Positions 1-7,541 of a DNA stretch of 64,000 bases are shown here, in pieces; the first letter of the stretch is position 1; each line of letters starts with the position of its first letter. Below the pieces are notes generated by a model. The model did not search any database and was not told the origin of the DNA. It was given only the letters and a program-made list of their open reading frames with translations. Source of the stretch: Anaerosporobacter sp031551385 (lineage in GTDB: Bacteria > Bacillota > Clostridia > Lachnospirales > Lachnospiraceae); assembly GCF_031551385.1 (NCBI RefSeq), contig NZ_JAVBNS010000198.1, positions 1 through 64,000 on the forward strand, read 5' to 3'. Made by a program: the position numbers and the translations under genes.

Positions 1-185
1 CTGATTGTTTAAGATTTGCTTCTTGTGTAGTCATTTCCTTTGTTTCTACAATAACAGAGTCCTCCGTTTGTTTAAGAATCACATAATCACTTTTAGGTGC
101 ATTTGCTGATGCAGATATTGGAGTTGTAATGCTTGAAACAATAATACTAGCTATAAAAATATAAGATAAAAATTTTTTGAACATA
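1..185 (-). CDS. Exported protein, N-terminal part only
   Basis: The gene runs off the left edge, so only about 61 codons are visible. It starts at ATG 185 with a GGGAGG ribosome binding site at 192-197. The visible protein begins MFKKFLSYIFIASIIVSS, a Lys-rich start and a hydrophobic core, followed by TTPISASANA, a good signal-peptidase I site (A-S-A-N-A). The mature part starts with a Lys/Asp/Glu/Thr-rich stretch without recognisable domain. It is probably secreted or cell-wall associated. No family can be named from this fragment. Confidence 0.75.
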
Positions 186-267
186 ATGTTCCTCCCTTGA
201 ATGAGAGATATACCTAGGAAAATCTCAAAATAATTAGTAAAAATTAGTACTCAAACCGGTTGGAACG

Positions 268-296
268 ATTATACAACAAAAATAACCATAAATCAA
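268..296 (-). promoter_or_regulatory. Sigma-A type promoter of the exported-protein gene
   Basis: On the minus strand TTGATT (291-296) and TATAAT (268-273) are separated by exactly 17 bases and lie about 85 bases before the ATG at 185. An 8-bp palindrome AACCGGTT lies at 254-261 near the expected transcription start. Confidence 0.6.
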
Positions 297-555
297 TCAA
301 AAATTTCAAATTAATACTAATTTACTACCAATTTATAAATTTATTCCATGATTCTATGTATCCCCTTCTGATATAGCAATAAAAAATCTTTCAAGCATTC
401 CTAAGCATCTTTCAACTGTATGTAAACGATAACGAAGCACTTAGGCGTGTAGTGTATTTCGTATTATAGGGCAGTAGCGAAGACGCTTCAAAACGCAACA
501 AAGTTTTGCACCACAAACTTTAGAAATTATTAAGAAATCTTAAGCTTTCCATCCA
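297..555. other. Non-coding stretch between divergent genes, with a weak cre-like site
   Basis: No plausible gene is seen. Positions 420-435 read ATGTAAACGATAACGA, which differs at one position from the CcpA cre consensus WTGNAARCGNWWWCAW. It lies about 120 bases before the promoter at 556-584. Nothing else shows binding, so this is only a candidate. Confidence 0.25.
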
Positions 556-584
556 TTGCACCCCTACCTATCCTATGCTATAAT
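556..584 (+). promoter_or_regulatory. Sigma-A type promoter of the PAP2-like gene
   Basis: TTGCAC (556-561), a 17-base spacer and a perfect TATAAT (579-584). The TTG at 556 that opens the longest reading frame is itself the -35 box, so translation must begin further downstream. Confidence 0.65.
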
Positions 585-642
585 CACATATGGTATTAGT
601 ATATTGAACAGTTCATTTATTTTAGAGAAAGGTGGCATACCG

Positions 643-1365
643 TTGAATCAAACAAAGCAAACAACGTCTCACCGCACACCCCAAAAGGGCAACGTTATAA
701 CAAATTTATTAAAAAAATACAAACATGCATGGGTACTCCTCTACATGTTTATCTATTTCCCGTGGTTTTTCTATTTAGAAAAAACAATTACTGCAAATTA
801 TACTTCTGTACACATACGACTAGATGATTTCATTCCATTTAATGAATTGTTTGTCATTCCGTACTATCTTTGGTTTATATACATCGCTGGAGTCATTGCG
901 TATTTTCTTTTTACTTCAAAAGAAGACTTCTACAAATGTTGTGCCTTTCTCTTTATCGGTATGACAATTTGTTTAGCAATCTACACGATTTGGCCAAACG
1001 GTCAGGATTTAAGACCAACTACATTTGCAAGAGACAACTTCTTAGTCGATATCGTTAAGAATCTATATGCCTCAGATACGTCAACAAATGTATGTCCAAG
1101 CATCCATGTATTTAACTCCATTGGAATACACATTGCAATTATGCAATCTGCTAGCTTAAAGAATAAAAGCTGGATTCGACGTGGTTCATTCGTCCTTTGT
1201 GTCCTTATCTGTTTAGCAACTGTATTCTTAAAACAACATTCCGTTTTTGACGGTATCGCTGCTGCCGTTTTATGCGTAGTTATGTATCTAATTGTATATG
1301 CACCTAACTATGCTAAGTTATTTAACAAACAGCAAGCGTTATCCGAATCACATACAGAAGCATAA
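643..1365 (+). CDS. PAP2-superfamily integral membrane protein
   Basis: This 240-residue membrane protein is related to type 2 phosphatidic acid phosphatases, which remove phosphate from lipid or isoprenoid phosphates at the membrane. Two of the three family motifs are recognisable: CPSIHV around residues 151-156 (PSGH-like, with H155) and KQHSVFD with H199 and D203. An earlier LRP stretch fits a degenerate first motif. Five or six hydrophobic segments surround them. TTG 643 was chosen as start because AAAGGTGG (628-635) lies just before it and because a promoter occupies the upstream part of the open frame. The gene stands alone between its promoter and terminator. The substrate cannot be read from the sequence. 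An inositolphosphotransferase-type activity (AUR1-like) is an alternative. Confidence 0.75.
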   Translation: MNQTKQTTSHRTPQKGNVITNLLKKYKHAWVLLYMFIYFPWFFYLEKTITANYTSVHIRLDDFIPFNELFVIPYYLWFIYIAGVIAYFLFTSKEDFYKCCAFLFIGMTICLAIYTIWPNGQDLRPTTFARDNFLVDIVKNLYASDTSTNVCPSIHVFNSIGIHIAIMQSASLKNKSWIRRGSFVLCVLICLATVFLKQHSVFDGIAAAVLCVVMYLIVYAPNYAKLFNKQQALSESHTEA

Positions 1366-1379
1366 ACTTTTTATACAAA

Positions 1380-1407
1380 AAGGAGCTGAAACAGCTCCTT
1401 TTTTATT
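1380..1407 (+). terminator. Intrinsic terminator after the PAP2-like gene
   Basis: AAGGAGCTG and CAGCTCCTT pair over a three-base AAA loop, followed directly by a run of T. Confidence 0.85.
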
Positions 1408-1443
1408 TATTCATATTCCGGTACCTTAAAACAAAAGAATCTG

Positions 1444-1472
1444 TTTACCAATTACTTTTTATGGTTTATAAT
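1444..1472 (+). promoter_or_regulatory. Promoter of the lipoprotein gene
   Basis: TTTACC (1444-1449), a 17-base spacer and TATAAT (1467-1472). The start codon lies 29 bases further on. The -10 box is inside the perfect inverted repeat at 1459-1488. Confidence 0.6.
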
Positions 1473-1488
1473 AACTTATAAACCATAA
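1459..1488. promoter_or_regulatory. Perfect 13-bp inverted repeat over the -10 box (candidate operator)
   Basis: TTATGGTTTATAA (1459-1471) and TTATAAACCATAA (1476-1488) are exact reverse complements around the 4-base centre TAAC. The dyad covers the -10 hexamer and the probable transcription start. No T-run follows, so it is more likely a repressor site than a terminator. Confidence 0.5.
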
Positions 1489-1501
1489 TTCGGAGGGGAA
1501 A

Positions 1502-2182
1502 ATGAGAAGGAAAATATTAATATTTACATTTTTATCTATACTATCCACCTATTTGATTGGGTGTAGTAATGCATCTGTATCAAAAAATCCAAATGATGGG
1601 TTTGCAAAAGAGACATCTACTGCTGAATCATCATTAGATACTGTTATAAAGCAAGAGATAAATGCAAATAATAGTAATTCACCAACAGAAGATGAAAAAA
1701 AAGATGATGATATTATTATTCCAACTAATACATCTGAACCTTTTTTAGGCAAATTAGATTTGGATAGTGAAACAGAAAAATTCATCTATGGTACTTGGAA
1801 AGTTGAAAAGCTTTTAGGATTTGCAAACTCATGGAATGATGCTTCTGAATATCCTACAGGGCAAAAAATTATTGATGATGAAATTATAATTAATAAAGAC
1901 TTCTTTTCATCAATAGGACTAGAAAACTATGAGCCTTATCAATATGAACTACAAAATCCAATCTATAATATTACAGCAATATGTTACAACAAGGACTCTT
2001 TTTATAGATTGTATAAAATTGATCTGTCAAGCCTAAACATAAATGATGAAGTAAGAGCAATATCCGTATCATCTTATTCTTCAGGATTTTCTATCCCTAT
2101 AAGTTTTTTAGTTGTTAATAATGATAGACTCATTTTGATGCTAGAAGCTACTGTTTTTGAACTAAAAAAAGCTACTGATTAA
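1502..2182 (+). CDS. Putative lipoprotein of unknown function
   Basis: The 226-residue product starts with a charged MRRK end, a hydrophobic stretch and the lipobox LIGC (Cys about residue 21), so it should be lipid-anchored on the outer face of the membrane. Residues of about 25-85 form a Ser/Thr/Asn/Glu/Asp-rich linker. The remaining domain begins near EKFIYGTWKVEKLLGF. A short TW.VxK.LGF segment of this type recurs in lipoproteins of Firmicutes, but no named family is recognised. The ATG has GGAGGGGAAA before it. The gene is flanked by its own promoter with a long palindrome and by a strong hairpin, so it is probably an individually regulated single gene. Confidence 0.75.
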   Translation: MRRKILIFTFLSILSTYLIGCSNASVSKNPNDGFAKETSTAESSLDTVIKQEINANNSNSPTEDEKKDDDIIIPTNTSEPFLGKLDLDSETEKFIYGTWKVEKLLGFANSWNDASEYPTGQKIIDDEIIINKDFFSSIGLENYEPYQYELQNPIYNITAICYNKDSFYRLYKIDLSSLNINDEVRAISVSSYSSGFSIPISFLVVNNDRLILMLEATVFELKKATD

Positions 2183-2211
2183 ATGAAATGATGTTTTCGC
2201 TTTAAACATTA

Positions 2212-2255
2212 AGTAAGAAGGAAGATCAGCCTAAAGGCTAATCTTCCTTCTTACT
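2212..2255. terminator. Long hairpin between convergent genes
   Basis: AGTAAGAAGGAAGAT pairs with ATCTTCCTTCTTACT, with an inner AGCCT/AGGCT extension. It lies between the stop codons of two convergent genes and can serve both strands. Confidence 0.75.
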
Positions 2256-2290
2256 GTCTGAAACGTTATTTTACAGAATATTTGATTAAA

Positions 2291-2884
2291 TTATAATGTA
2301 TATACTGGATATTTGTGAGTATATCTCATGCTTGAGCAAAATAAAGTTGCTTCTGCATTTCTTCTTGGTTGTAAGGTTCTATCATATGAAAATGCTTTGC
2401 TGACTAATCTTGAACAATAATCGAGCTCATTTGTAGAAATAAATCCTACAAATGTTGAATATATTTGTGGATATGAAAGCATACTTTTCACATCCACAGT
2501 ATCAAGCACACCCCTACCACAATTAAATCGCAATGAAACAAGTGCATCAAATTGACACTGTGATAATTTAGCACCTGCAGGAAGTGTTAGAGCATTTATA
2601 TCCGCTACAGCTGCTGAAGTATCCGTAGAGAAAAAACTGTCTGCTTTAGTCTGAGAAATTGGTGAAGTATAACCCAAATTTAAAGATGTTGATAAAGCAT
2701 CAGCTTGTGCTTGAGTCAGAAGCGAATCCTTTGGATTACCTGTTGTATTTTTAGTATAGACTTTAGAAGATGTTATCAAATGTCCCCAACCAACAGTTGG
2801 ATACCCTTTTGGATCCCCATAAAATTTCAAACTAAATCCCTCATGATCCTTAATAATTTTCGCGCCATCCGAACCTAAATTCAT
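2291..2884 (-). CDS. Phage-type lysozyme (GH24 family)
   Basis: The protein should cleave the MurNAc-GlcNAc bonds of peptidoglycan. The T4-lysozyme catalytic triad is present with the right spacing: E15 in DHEGF, D24 in YGDPKG and T30 in PTVGWGH. A later segment FDALVSLRFNCGRG matches the FxALVSFxFNxG block of the family. The start was placed at ATG 2884 (197 residues) because AAAGGAG sits 7 bases before it; the longer open frame begins upstream of this site. There is no signal peptide, and no holin or other phage gene is nearby. It is therefore an isolated endolysin-like gene, possibly a phage remnant or a domesticated autolysin. About 50 residues between the active-site block and the C-terminal block (TTGNPKDSLLTQAQADALS and following) are longer than in T4 lysozyme. 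Confidence 0.85.
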   Translation of the reverse strand: MNLGSDGAKIIKDHEGFSLKFYGDPKGYPTVGWGHLITSSKVYTKNTTGNPKDSLLTQAQADALSTSLNLGYTSPISQTKADSFFSTDTSAAVADINALTLPAGAKLSQCQFDALVSLRFNCGRGVLDTVDVKSMLSYPQIYSTFVGFISTNELDYCSRLVSKAFSYDRTLQPRRNAEATLFCSSMRYTHKYPVYTL

Positions 2885-2914
2885 AATTAATCTCCTTTGC
2901 ATAATAGATTTTTT

Positions 2915-2956
2915 ATTATTAAATTATTACACTATCATGAGTAATAATTTAATAAT
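2915..2956. repeat. 16-bp perfect AT-rich inverted repeat before the lysozyme gene
   Basis: ATTATTAAATTATTAC (2915-2930) and GTAATAATTTAATAAT (2941-2956) are exact reverse complements around a 10-base centre. It lies 31 bases before the lysozyme start and could be an operator or a leader hairpin. A second, imperfect dyad (AACGAAT/ATTCGTT with flanking ACTTTTT/AAAAAGT) lies at 2981-3033. Confidence 0.55.
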
Positions 2957-3101
2957 TTTTCACTTTCCCACCCAACCACCACTTTTTAACGAATCTTTCG
3001 ATTCGCTTTGAATGCATTCGTTATATAAAAAGTAAAATGTCCTACAAATGTAAACATGAGACATTGATTTAACTAAACAAACAATTTATTTTATTCATCA
3101 C

Positions 3102-3131
3102 TTGACATTCTAAATTAACTAGTTATATAAT
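3102..3131 (+). promoter_or_regulatory. Sigma-A promoter of the riboswitch-folT unit
   Basis: TTGACA (3102-3107), an 18-base spacer and TATAAT (3126-3131). Transcription should begin near 3138, just before the aptamer. Confidence 0.75.
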
Positions 3132-3143
3132 GTATCTGCTAAC

Positions 3144-3246
3144 AAAGCAAAGTAGGATAATATGCGTTAAGTGTCTAGTGAACGGGGAGTTGTCATTAGA
3201 ACGAAAAGGTAATACTTGCGGTATATTATTCGCATCCCGTTGCTGC
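3144..3246 (+). promoter_or_regulatory. Tetrahydrofolate (THF) riboswitch
   Basis: The leader has the THF aptamer core in order: GATAATATGCGTTAAGTG at 3156-3173, then TGAACGGG, a central hairpin region, AACGAAA, TGCGGTATATTAT and TCGCATCCCGT near 3230-3240. These match the known folT class, which has GCGUUAAGUG near its 5' end and GCAUCCCG near its 3' end. The AGCAA/TTGCT pair can close the outer helix and GATAATAT pairs with ATATTATTC. The gene downstream is a folate-type ECF transporter subunit, the classical target. No clear U-tract terminator follows, so control of translation is possible, but the switching partner was not resolved. Confidence 0.88.
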
Positions 3247-3367
3247 AGTTGAGTGAGACATCTCATATTGTAGCCAGGTTATAACTTGTTAACATGTAGC
3301 AATGTTGATATACCTTGGTTTTTGGTATTCTACATTACTACCACTACACTATGGAGGTGTTTTTATT

Positions 3368-3937
3368 ATGCATTTTATTAGTAAAGAAGCACTAAATCTA
3401 AAGAAGCAAATTACGAACTTCAGCAAACTTCGTAATCTTGTATTTTGTGCACTTATGGTTGCTATGTATATTATTGTATCATTTTTTGATATTTCAATTA
3501 CACAGACAATCGAAATCCGTCTTGGTTTTATCATAATTGCTGCTGCCGGTATGCTTGGCGGGCCAATTATGGGACTTAGCGTCGGCGCATTAGGCGATGT
3601 TGTTAAGATGTTAATAACAGGCGGAAAAGGGAGTTCCTTTTTCTTTGGTTTTACAGTTACTTATGCATTAATGGGATTTTTGTTTGGTCTTGTATTTTAC
3701 AAATCTAAAGTTACAATAGCAAGAGCCATCGCAGCAAGTGTCTGTGAATTTGCAATTTCAATCTTTTTTAATACATGGAACCTTTCCATTTTATTTGGTT
3801 CACCATACAAAGCATTATTTTTTAGTAGACTTCCAAAGTCTGCAACTATGCTTGTAGTTAATGCATTTTTATTATTTATCATAATGCGCGCTTTGCAAAC
3901 GGCATTTCGTCAAAATCAAATTGCTATAGAATCATAG
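3368..3937 (+). CDS. folT: Folate ECF transporter S component
   Basis: The protein is the substrate-binding membrane subunit of an energy-coupling-factor vitamin transporter. It works with the shared EcfA/EcfA'/EcfT module, which is not in this window. It has about six hydrophobic segments and the GPIMGLSVGALGD block typical of FolT-like S components. The start is ATG 3368 (189 residues), with GGAGGTG at 3353-3359; the longer open frame reaches back into the leader and is unlikely. The THF riboswitch upstream is the best evidence for folate rather than thiamine or riboflavin, because that class senses reduced folates and commonly precedes folT. Expression should fall when folate is plentiful. 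Confidence 0.88.
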   Translation: MHFISKEALNLKKQITNFSKLRNLVFCALMVAMYIIVSFFDISITQTIEIRLGFIIIAAAGMLGGPIMGLSVGALGDVVKMLITGGKGSSFFFGFTVTYALMGFLFGLVFYKSKVTIARAIAASVCEFAISIFFNTWNLSILFGSPYKALFFSRLPKSATMLVVNAFLLFIIMRALQTAFRQNQIAIES

Positions 3938-3961
3938 ATAGCATATAACTATATACAAAAT

Positions 3962-4020
3962 AAAGGTATACAACAAACAGACAGTTCTTAAAACTCCCAC
4001 CAATGTTGTATACCTTTTTA
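3962..4020 (+). terminator. Terminator after folT
   Basis: AAAGGTATACAACA (3962-3975) pairs with TGTTGTATACCTTT (4004-4017), running into a T-tract. Confidence 0.75.
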
Positions 4021-5037
4021 TCATCCAAATCCAAATATTTTTTGAGAGATACGATATCCCATCTTGATTATCACACGTCCTACATGACCCGGAAGATGCA
4101 TACTATGACCTAGCACACTATTACGAATCTTTTGATACATTCTAGGATTCGTTACTTTTAGATAGTTCCATAGTTTCTTCTTCTCGTTCAGACTTTCCTC
4201 TGTTCCAATCTTAACAAGATATACCGAACATACCATCATCATTATAGTCGCATATTTCAACATATAATTTCTAAGTTTCTTACTTTCAACCGCAAACACA
4301 TCCGTTGATTCAATCATTAATTTTGTTACGCGAATCTGTTGATCAATCCTTTTCATAATCACTTGTTCATTAACAGATTGGTCTTCCCTGCCGATATAGT
4401 AACGATAGAAATTCTCGTCCAAATAATACATTGTCTTCACATAAGGAAGTGGTTGATATACAAAAAGATTATCTACATAAAAAGTATGCTTAGGCAACTG
4501 TAATTTGCAATCACGTAATAATTGTGTGCGGTAGAATACGGAATGCATTAGAATGTTTTGACTTTGTCTAAAATGTTTCAAATCATCCCAACCAAAGATA
4601 CAATCCTTTGGCATTGCGCCTCTATAATTAATTGCCTTTTGCTTGTTTAATTCTACTTTTTCATATACATAATTAGCAATTAACAAATCTAGTTCTGTCT
4701 TCTCATCACGCATCTTTCTAAGTAAATTCAAAACTTTCTTTAGTGATTTTTCATTTACCCAATCGTCACTATCGACTACTTTGAAATACAACCCTGTCGC
4801 ATTCTTAAGTCCCGTATTGACTGCTTGTCCATGTCCCCCATTTTCTTGATGAACTGCCTTAATAATGGTCGGATGCTTCTCTTGATAGTCATCTGCCAGT
4901 TTCCCTGTGCCATCTTTTGAACCATCATTTACAATAATAATTTCTAACTCTTCCCCACCAGTTAATAAGGTTTCAACAGCCCTGCCTAGGTATTCTTCCG
5001 AATTATAACTCGGTATTGCTACTGATAATAGTTTCAT
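4021..5037 (-). CDS. Family 2 glycosyltransferase
   Basis: The N-terminal half is a GT-A fold: SVAIPSYN at residues 5-12, IIIVNDGSKDGTG at 33-45 (nucleotide-binding VND) and the metal-binding DSDDW at 89-93 after GHGQAVNTGLKNATGLYFK. It should transfer a sugar from an NDP-sugar to a surface polysaccharide, teichoic-acid-like polymer or glycolipid. The C-terminal part (about 200 residues) is Lys/Arg-rich with no clear transmembrane helix, so the enzyme is cytosolic or peripheral. The start is supported by GAGGAGG directly upstream. It is not linked to other polysaccharide genes, so the acceptor is unknown. Confidence 0.85.
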   Translation of the reverse strand: MKLLSVAIPSYNSEEYLGRAVETLLTGGEELEIIIVNDGSKDGTGKLADDYQEKHPTIIKAVHQENGGHGQAVNTGLKNATGLYFKVVDSDDWVNEKSLKKVLNLLRKMRDEKTELDLLIANYVYEKVELNKQKAINYRGAMPKDCIFGWDDLKHFRQSQNILMHSVFYRTQLLRDCKLQLPKHTFYVDNLFVYQPLPYVKTMYYLDENFYRYYIGREDQSVNEQVIMKRIDQQIRVTKLMIESTDVFAVESKKLRNYMLKYATIMMMVCSVYLVKIGTEESLNEKKKLWNYLKVTNPRMYQKIRNSVLGHSMHLPGHVGRVIIKMGYRISQKIFGFG

Positions 5038-5195
5038 AACTCCTCCTCTGCGTGTTGCTCTCTTGTGTAATAACCCTTGTTTTTTCTTCGTATATAGTCA
5101 ACTAGATTCTACTCTAGTAATAGCCATTTTTAAAATACTGTTTTTCATTAATAGTATTTGCAAATTCAACTTACATAATTCTATTATTTTTTTAC

Positions 5196-5247
5196 ATGCA
5201 CTCCTTGTTTTATCAATTCTGTAAGTTCAAGGAGTGCATATTTTTTT
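5196..5247 (+). terminator. Strong hairpin with its T-run on the plus strand
   Basis: ATGCACTCCTTG (5196-5207) pairs perfectly with CAAGGAGTGCAT (5228-5239), followed by ATTTTTTT on the plus strand. Both neighbouring genes lie on the minus strand, where the hairpin is followed by GTAAAAAAA instead of U. Its orientation is therefore unexpected. Confidence 0.55.
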
Positions 5248-6118
5248 ATATTTTCATATAAAGATATGATATTAACGCTAATGCAATTACATGAATCGCA
5301 ATTATTAAAAATGTTACATAGATACGTTTATTTGAATTCTCAATTGAACCATCATCTAATGATGTATGTACATATAATAATCCTAAAACTCCACCAAATC
5401 CTACAAATAGTAGTCCAATTGGTAAATTAATTATAGATAATACTAATCCAACTACTAGGAATGGTAATAGTGCCATACTTTTTGTTGCCGTGATACAAAT
5501 TGCCTCTTTAAATGTTTTATTTGCTTTACCTACTTGTTTTACAATTAACATTGTTACACCAGCAAATATACAAGCACTTAGTACTGTCATAATCAATGCG
5601 CCAAGACATGTCGAGAAATAATTAACATCTATATCATCCATAAAATATGCTAACCCACCAATAAATCCCATCATCAACTTATAAAATTGACGAACAAGAA
5701 CACACGAAAAGAGCATTGTCAACAAAGCTTCTGCACCTATTACGATAAGTGCATTAACAAAATTACTTTCGTTAACAAAACTCTTTAAGTTATCTGCTGG
5801 CGCTTTCCATATGTCTAATAGGATTTGCCATATATTTTTTGCATATTTTCCTGCTACTGCTGCCGCCTGTGATGCTTGTTGGCTGAACTGATTTGGTTGG
5901 CTATTCGCCTCACCTTGTGATGGTTGACCTTGTACGGGTTGCATATTCACTTGTCCTCCAACATTTGCTTGCTGTACAGGTTGCACTGGTTGTTCATTTA
6001 CAGGCTGTGCATTTACTTGTTCTGCATTCACAGGCTGCTCGTTCACTGTAGAAGCAGAACAAGAACAAACTTCTCCATCTTGCAAAGGTTTCCCACATTT
6101 ACCACAAAAATTTGCCAT
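5246..6118 (-). CDS. Zinc-ribbon membrane protein
   Basis: The 290-residue protein starts with a zinc-ribbon of the FCGKCGKPL type (C5, C8, then C18 and C20 in VCSCS). A repetitive Gln/Val/Asn/Pro-rich linker follows to about residue 85, built from short NEQPV/NAQPV/VQPV-like units, and then four or five hydrophobic segments (about 122-290). This layout is common in Firmicute membrane proteins of unknown role. The membrane part resembles a Yip1-like integral membrane domain, but this is not certain. An RBS (GAGGAAA) precedes the ATG. The N-terminus is expected in the cytoplasm. Confidence 0.7.
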   Translation of the reverse strand: MANFCGKCGKPLQDGEVCSCSASTVNEQPVNAEQVNAQPVNEQPVQPVQQANVGGQVNMQPVQGQPSQGEANSQPNQFSQQASQAAAVAGKYAKNIWQILLDIWKAPADNLKSFVNESNFVNALIVIGAEALLTMLFSCVLVRQFYKLMMGFIGGLAYFMDDIDVNYFSTCLGALIMTVLSACIFAGVTMLIVKQVGKANKTFKEAICITATKSMALLPFLVVGLVLSIINLPIGLLFVGFGGVLGLLYVHTSLDDGSIENSNKRIYVTFLIIAIHVIALALISYLYMKI

Positions 6119-6214
6119 ACTAAAATTTCCTCACTCTCGTTTTTTTGGCAACTACATCACATAGGGATAAATACCCATCAGCGTATATAGTCACCAAATA
6201 AACTATACCATAGA

Positions 6215-7540
6215 TTAGGAATACTTTTCAATTCCTTCTTTGCTAACCCTTGCAAATATTAACGGCTCCATCTTTGGCTTTTCATCTGAAATTGTATAAG
6301 CTTCTAGTAAAATGGACTCCGCTTCTGCAAACATCTTCTCATCTGATGCATATAACGTAGCTAGTAAGTCCCCTTTGTTAACAAATGCTCCGACTTTCTT
6401 ATCTAATATAATACCAGCCGAATAATCAATTGCACTTTCTTTTGTTACGCGTCCAGCACCCAATGCAACGGAAGCAATTCCACATCTCTCTGTATTCATA
6501 TGTGTAACATAACCATCACGATCAGAGCGAACTTCGTAACTTAATGGTGCCTTCTCAAATGCATTCGTATCTTTAACAACACTAGAATCTCCGCCTTGTG
6601 CCTCTACCATATCAATCAATTTACCAAGTGCTCTACCTGATGCAATTGCTTCTCTTGCCATGTTTTTGCAAGTTTCCACATCACCCATCCCCGATAAATG
6701 AAGCATATTTGCAGAAAGACTAAGACAAATACTTGTAAGGTCCTCTGGCCCGTTTCCTTGTAAGGTCTGAATTGCTTCAATTACTTCCAAGGAACTTCCG
6801 ATTGCATTCCCAAGTGGAGTGTCCATATCTGTAATTAATGCAACCATTCGTCTACCTTCATGTTCACCAATAGCTACCATCTTACTTGCAAGTAAAATAG
6901 AATCATCAAGCGTCTTCATGAAAGCTCCACTACCAGTTTTAACGTCAAGTAAAATACTATCACTACCAGCAGCAAGTTTCTTACTCATAATAGAAGATGC
7001 TATTAGCGGAATGCTATTTACAGTAGCTGTAACATCACGAAGTGCATAGAGTTTCTTATCGGCTGGTGCAAGATTACCTGATTGACCAATGACACTCAAT
7101 CCCGTCTTATTCACAATATCAAAGAATTCATCTCTTGGTATCGAAGTTCTCATTCCTGGTATAGATTCCATCTTATCAACAGTTCCGCCTGTATGGCCAA
7201 GTCCTCTACCAGACATCTTCGCTACTTTTCCACCACACGCAGCAACAATTGGCGCAATAACAAGTGTTGTTTTATCACCCACACCACCTGTACTATGCTT
7301 ATCCACCTTAATTCCTTCAATAGCAGACAAATCTACCATATCGCCCGAATGAGCCATAGCACCTGTCATTACTGCCATCTCATGATCTGTCATTCCATTA
7401 AAGCAGATCGCCATAAGCATCGCTGACATCTGATAATCAGGGATCTCTTCTTTCACGTATCCGTCTATCATAAATTGAATTTCTTCATCTGTAAGAATTT
7501 CACTGCTTTTTTTCTTGCTAATCAAATCTACCATTCTCAT
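6215..7540 (-). CDS. pdp: Pyrimidine-nucleoside phosphorylase
   Basis: It splits uridine, thymidine and deoxyuridine with phosphate to give the base and (deoxy)ribose 1-phosphate. The 441 residues match the family length. The signature KMSGRGLGHTGGTVDK near residues 107-122 binds phosphate and nucleoside, and KVDKHSTGGVGDKTTL just before it is the conserved loop of the phosphorylase/AnPRT fold. It is last in the deoB-deoD-deoC-cdd unit. No convincing Shine-Dalgarno sequence precedes ATG 7540, but a small open frame ends at 7542, one base before it, which suggests translational coupling. A second ATG two codons in is a possible alternative start. Confidence 0.93.
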   Translation of the reverse strand: MRMVDLISKKKSSEILTDEEIQFMIDGYVKEEIPDYQMSAMLMAICFNGMTDHEMAVMTGAMAHSGDMVDLSAIEGIKVDKHSTGGVGDKTTLVIAPIVAACGGKVAKMSGRGLGHTGGTVDKMESIPGMRTSIPRDEFFDIVNKTGLSVIGQSGNLAPADKKLYALRDVTATVNSIPLIASSIMSKKLAAGSDSILLDVKTGSGAFMKTLDDSILLASKMVAIGEHEGRRMVALITDMDTPLGNAIGSSLEVIEAIQTLQGNGPEDLTSICLSLSANMLHLSGMGDVETCKNMAREAIASGRALGKLIDMVEAQGGDSSVVKDTNAFEKAPLSYEVRSDRDGYVTHMNTERCGIASVALGAGRVTKESAIDYSAGIILDKKVGAFVNKGDLLATLYASDEKMFAEAESILLEAYTISDEKPKMEPLIFARVSKEGIEKYS

Positions 7541-7541
7541 A

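Noticed and set aside
420..435. cre-like sequence as functional CcpA site
   Set aside because: Only a one-mismatch match in AT-rich DNA, 120 bases upstream of the promoter; kept only as a note.
870..1058. Open frame inside the PAP2-like gene, other frame
   Set aside because: It lies fully in a coding gene with recognisable motifs, has no RBS and no family features.
2981..3033. Imperfect dyad between lysozyme and folT as an attachment site
   Set aside because: No integrase, no second copy in the window; more likely a weak hairpin.
3302..3367. Longer N-terminus of the folate transporter
   Set aside because: It overlaps the riboswitch linker; GGAGGTG is placed for ATG 3368.
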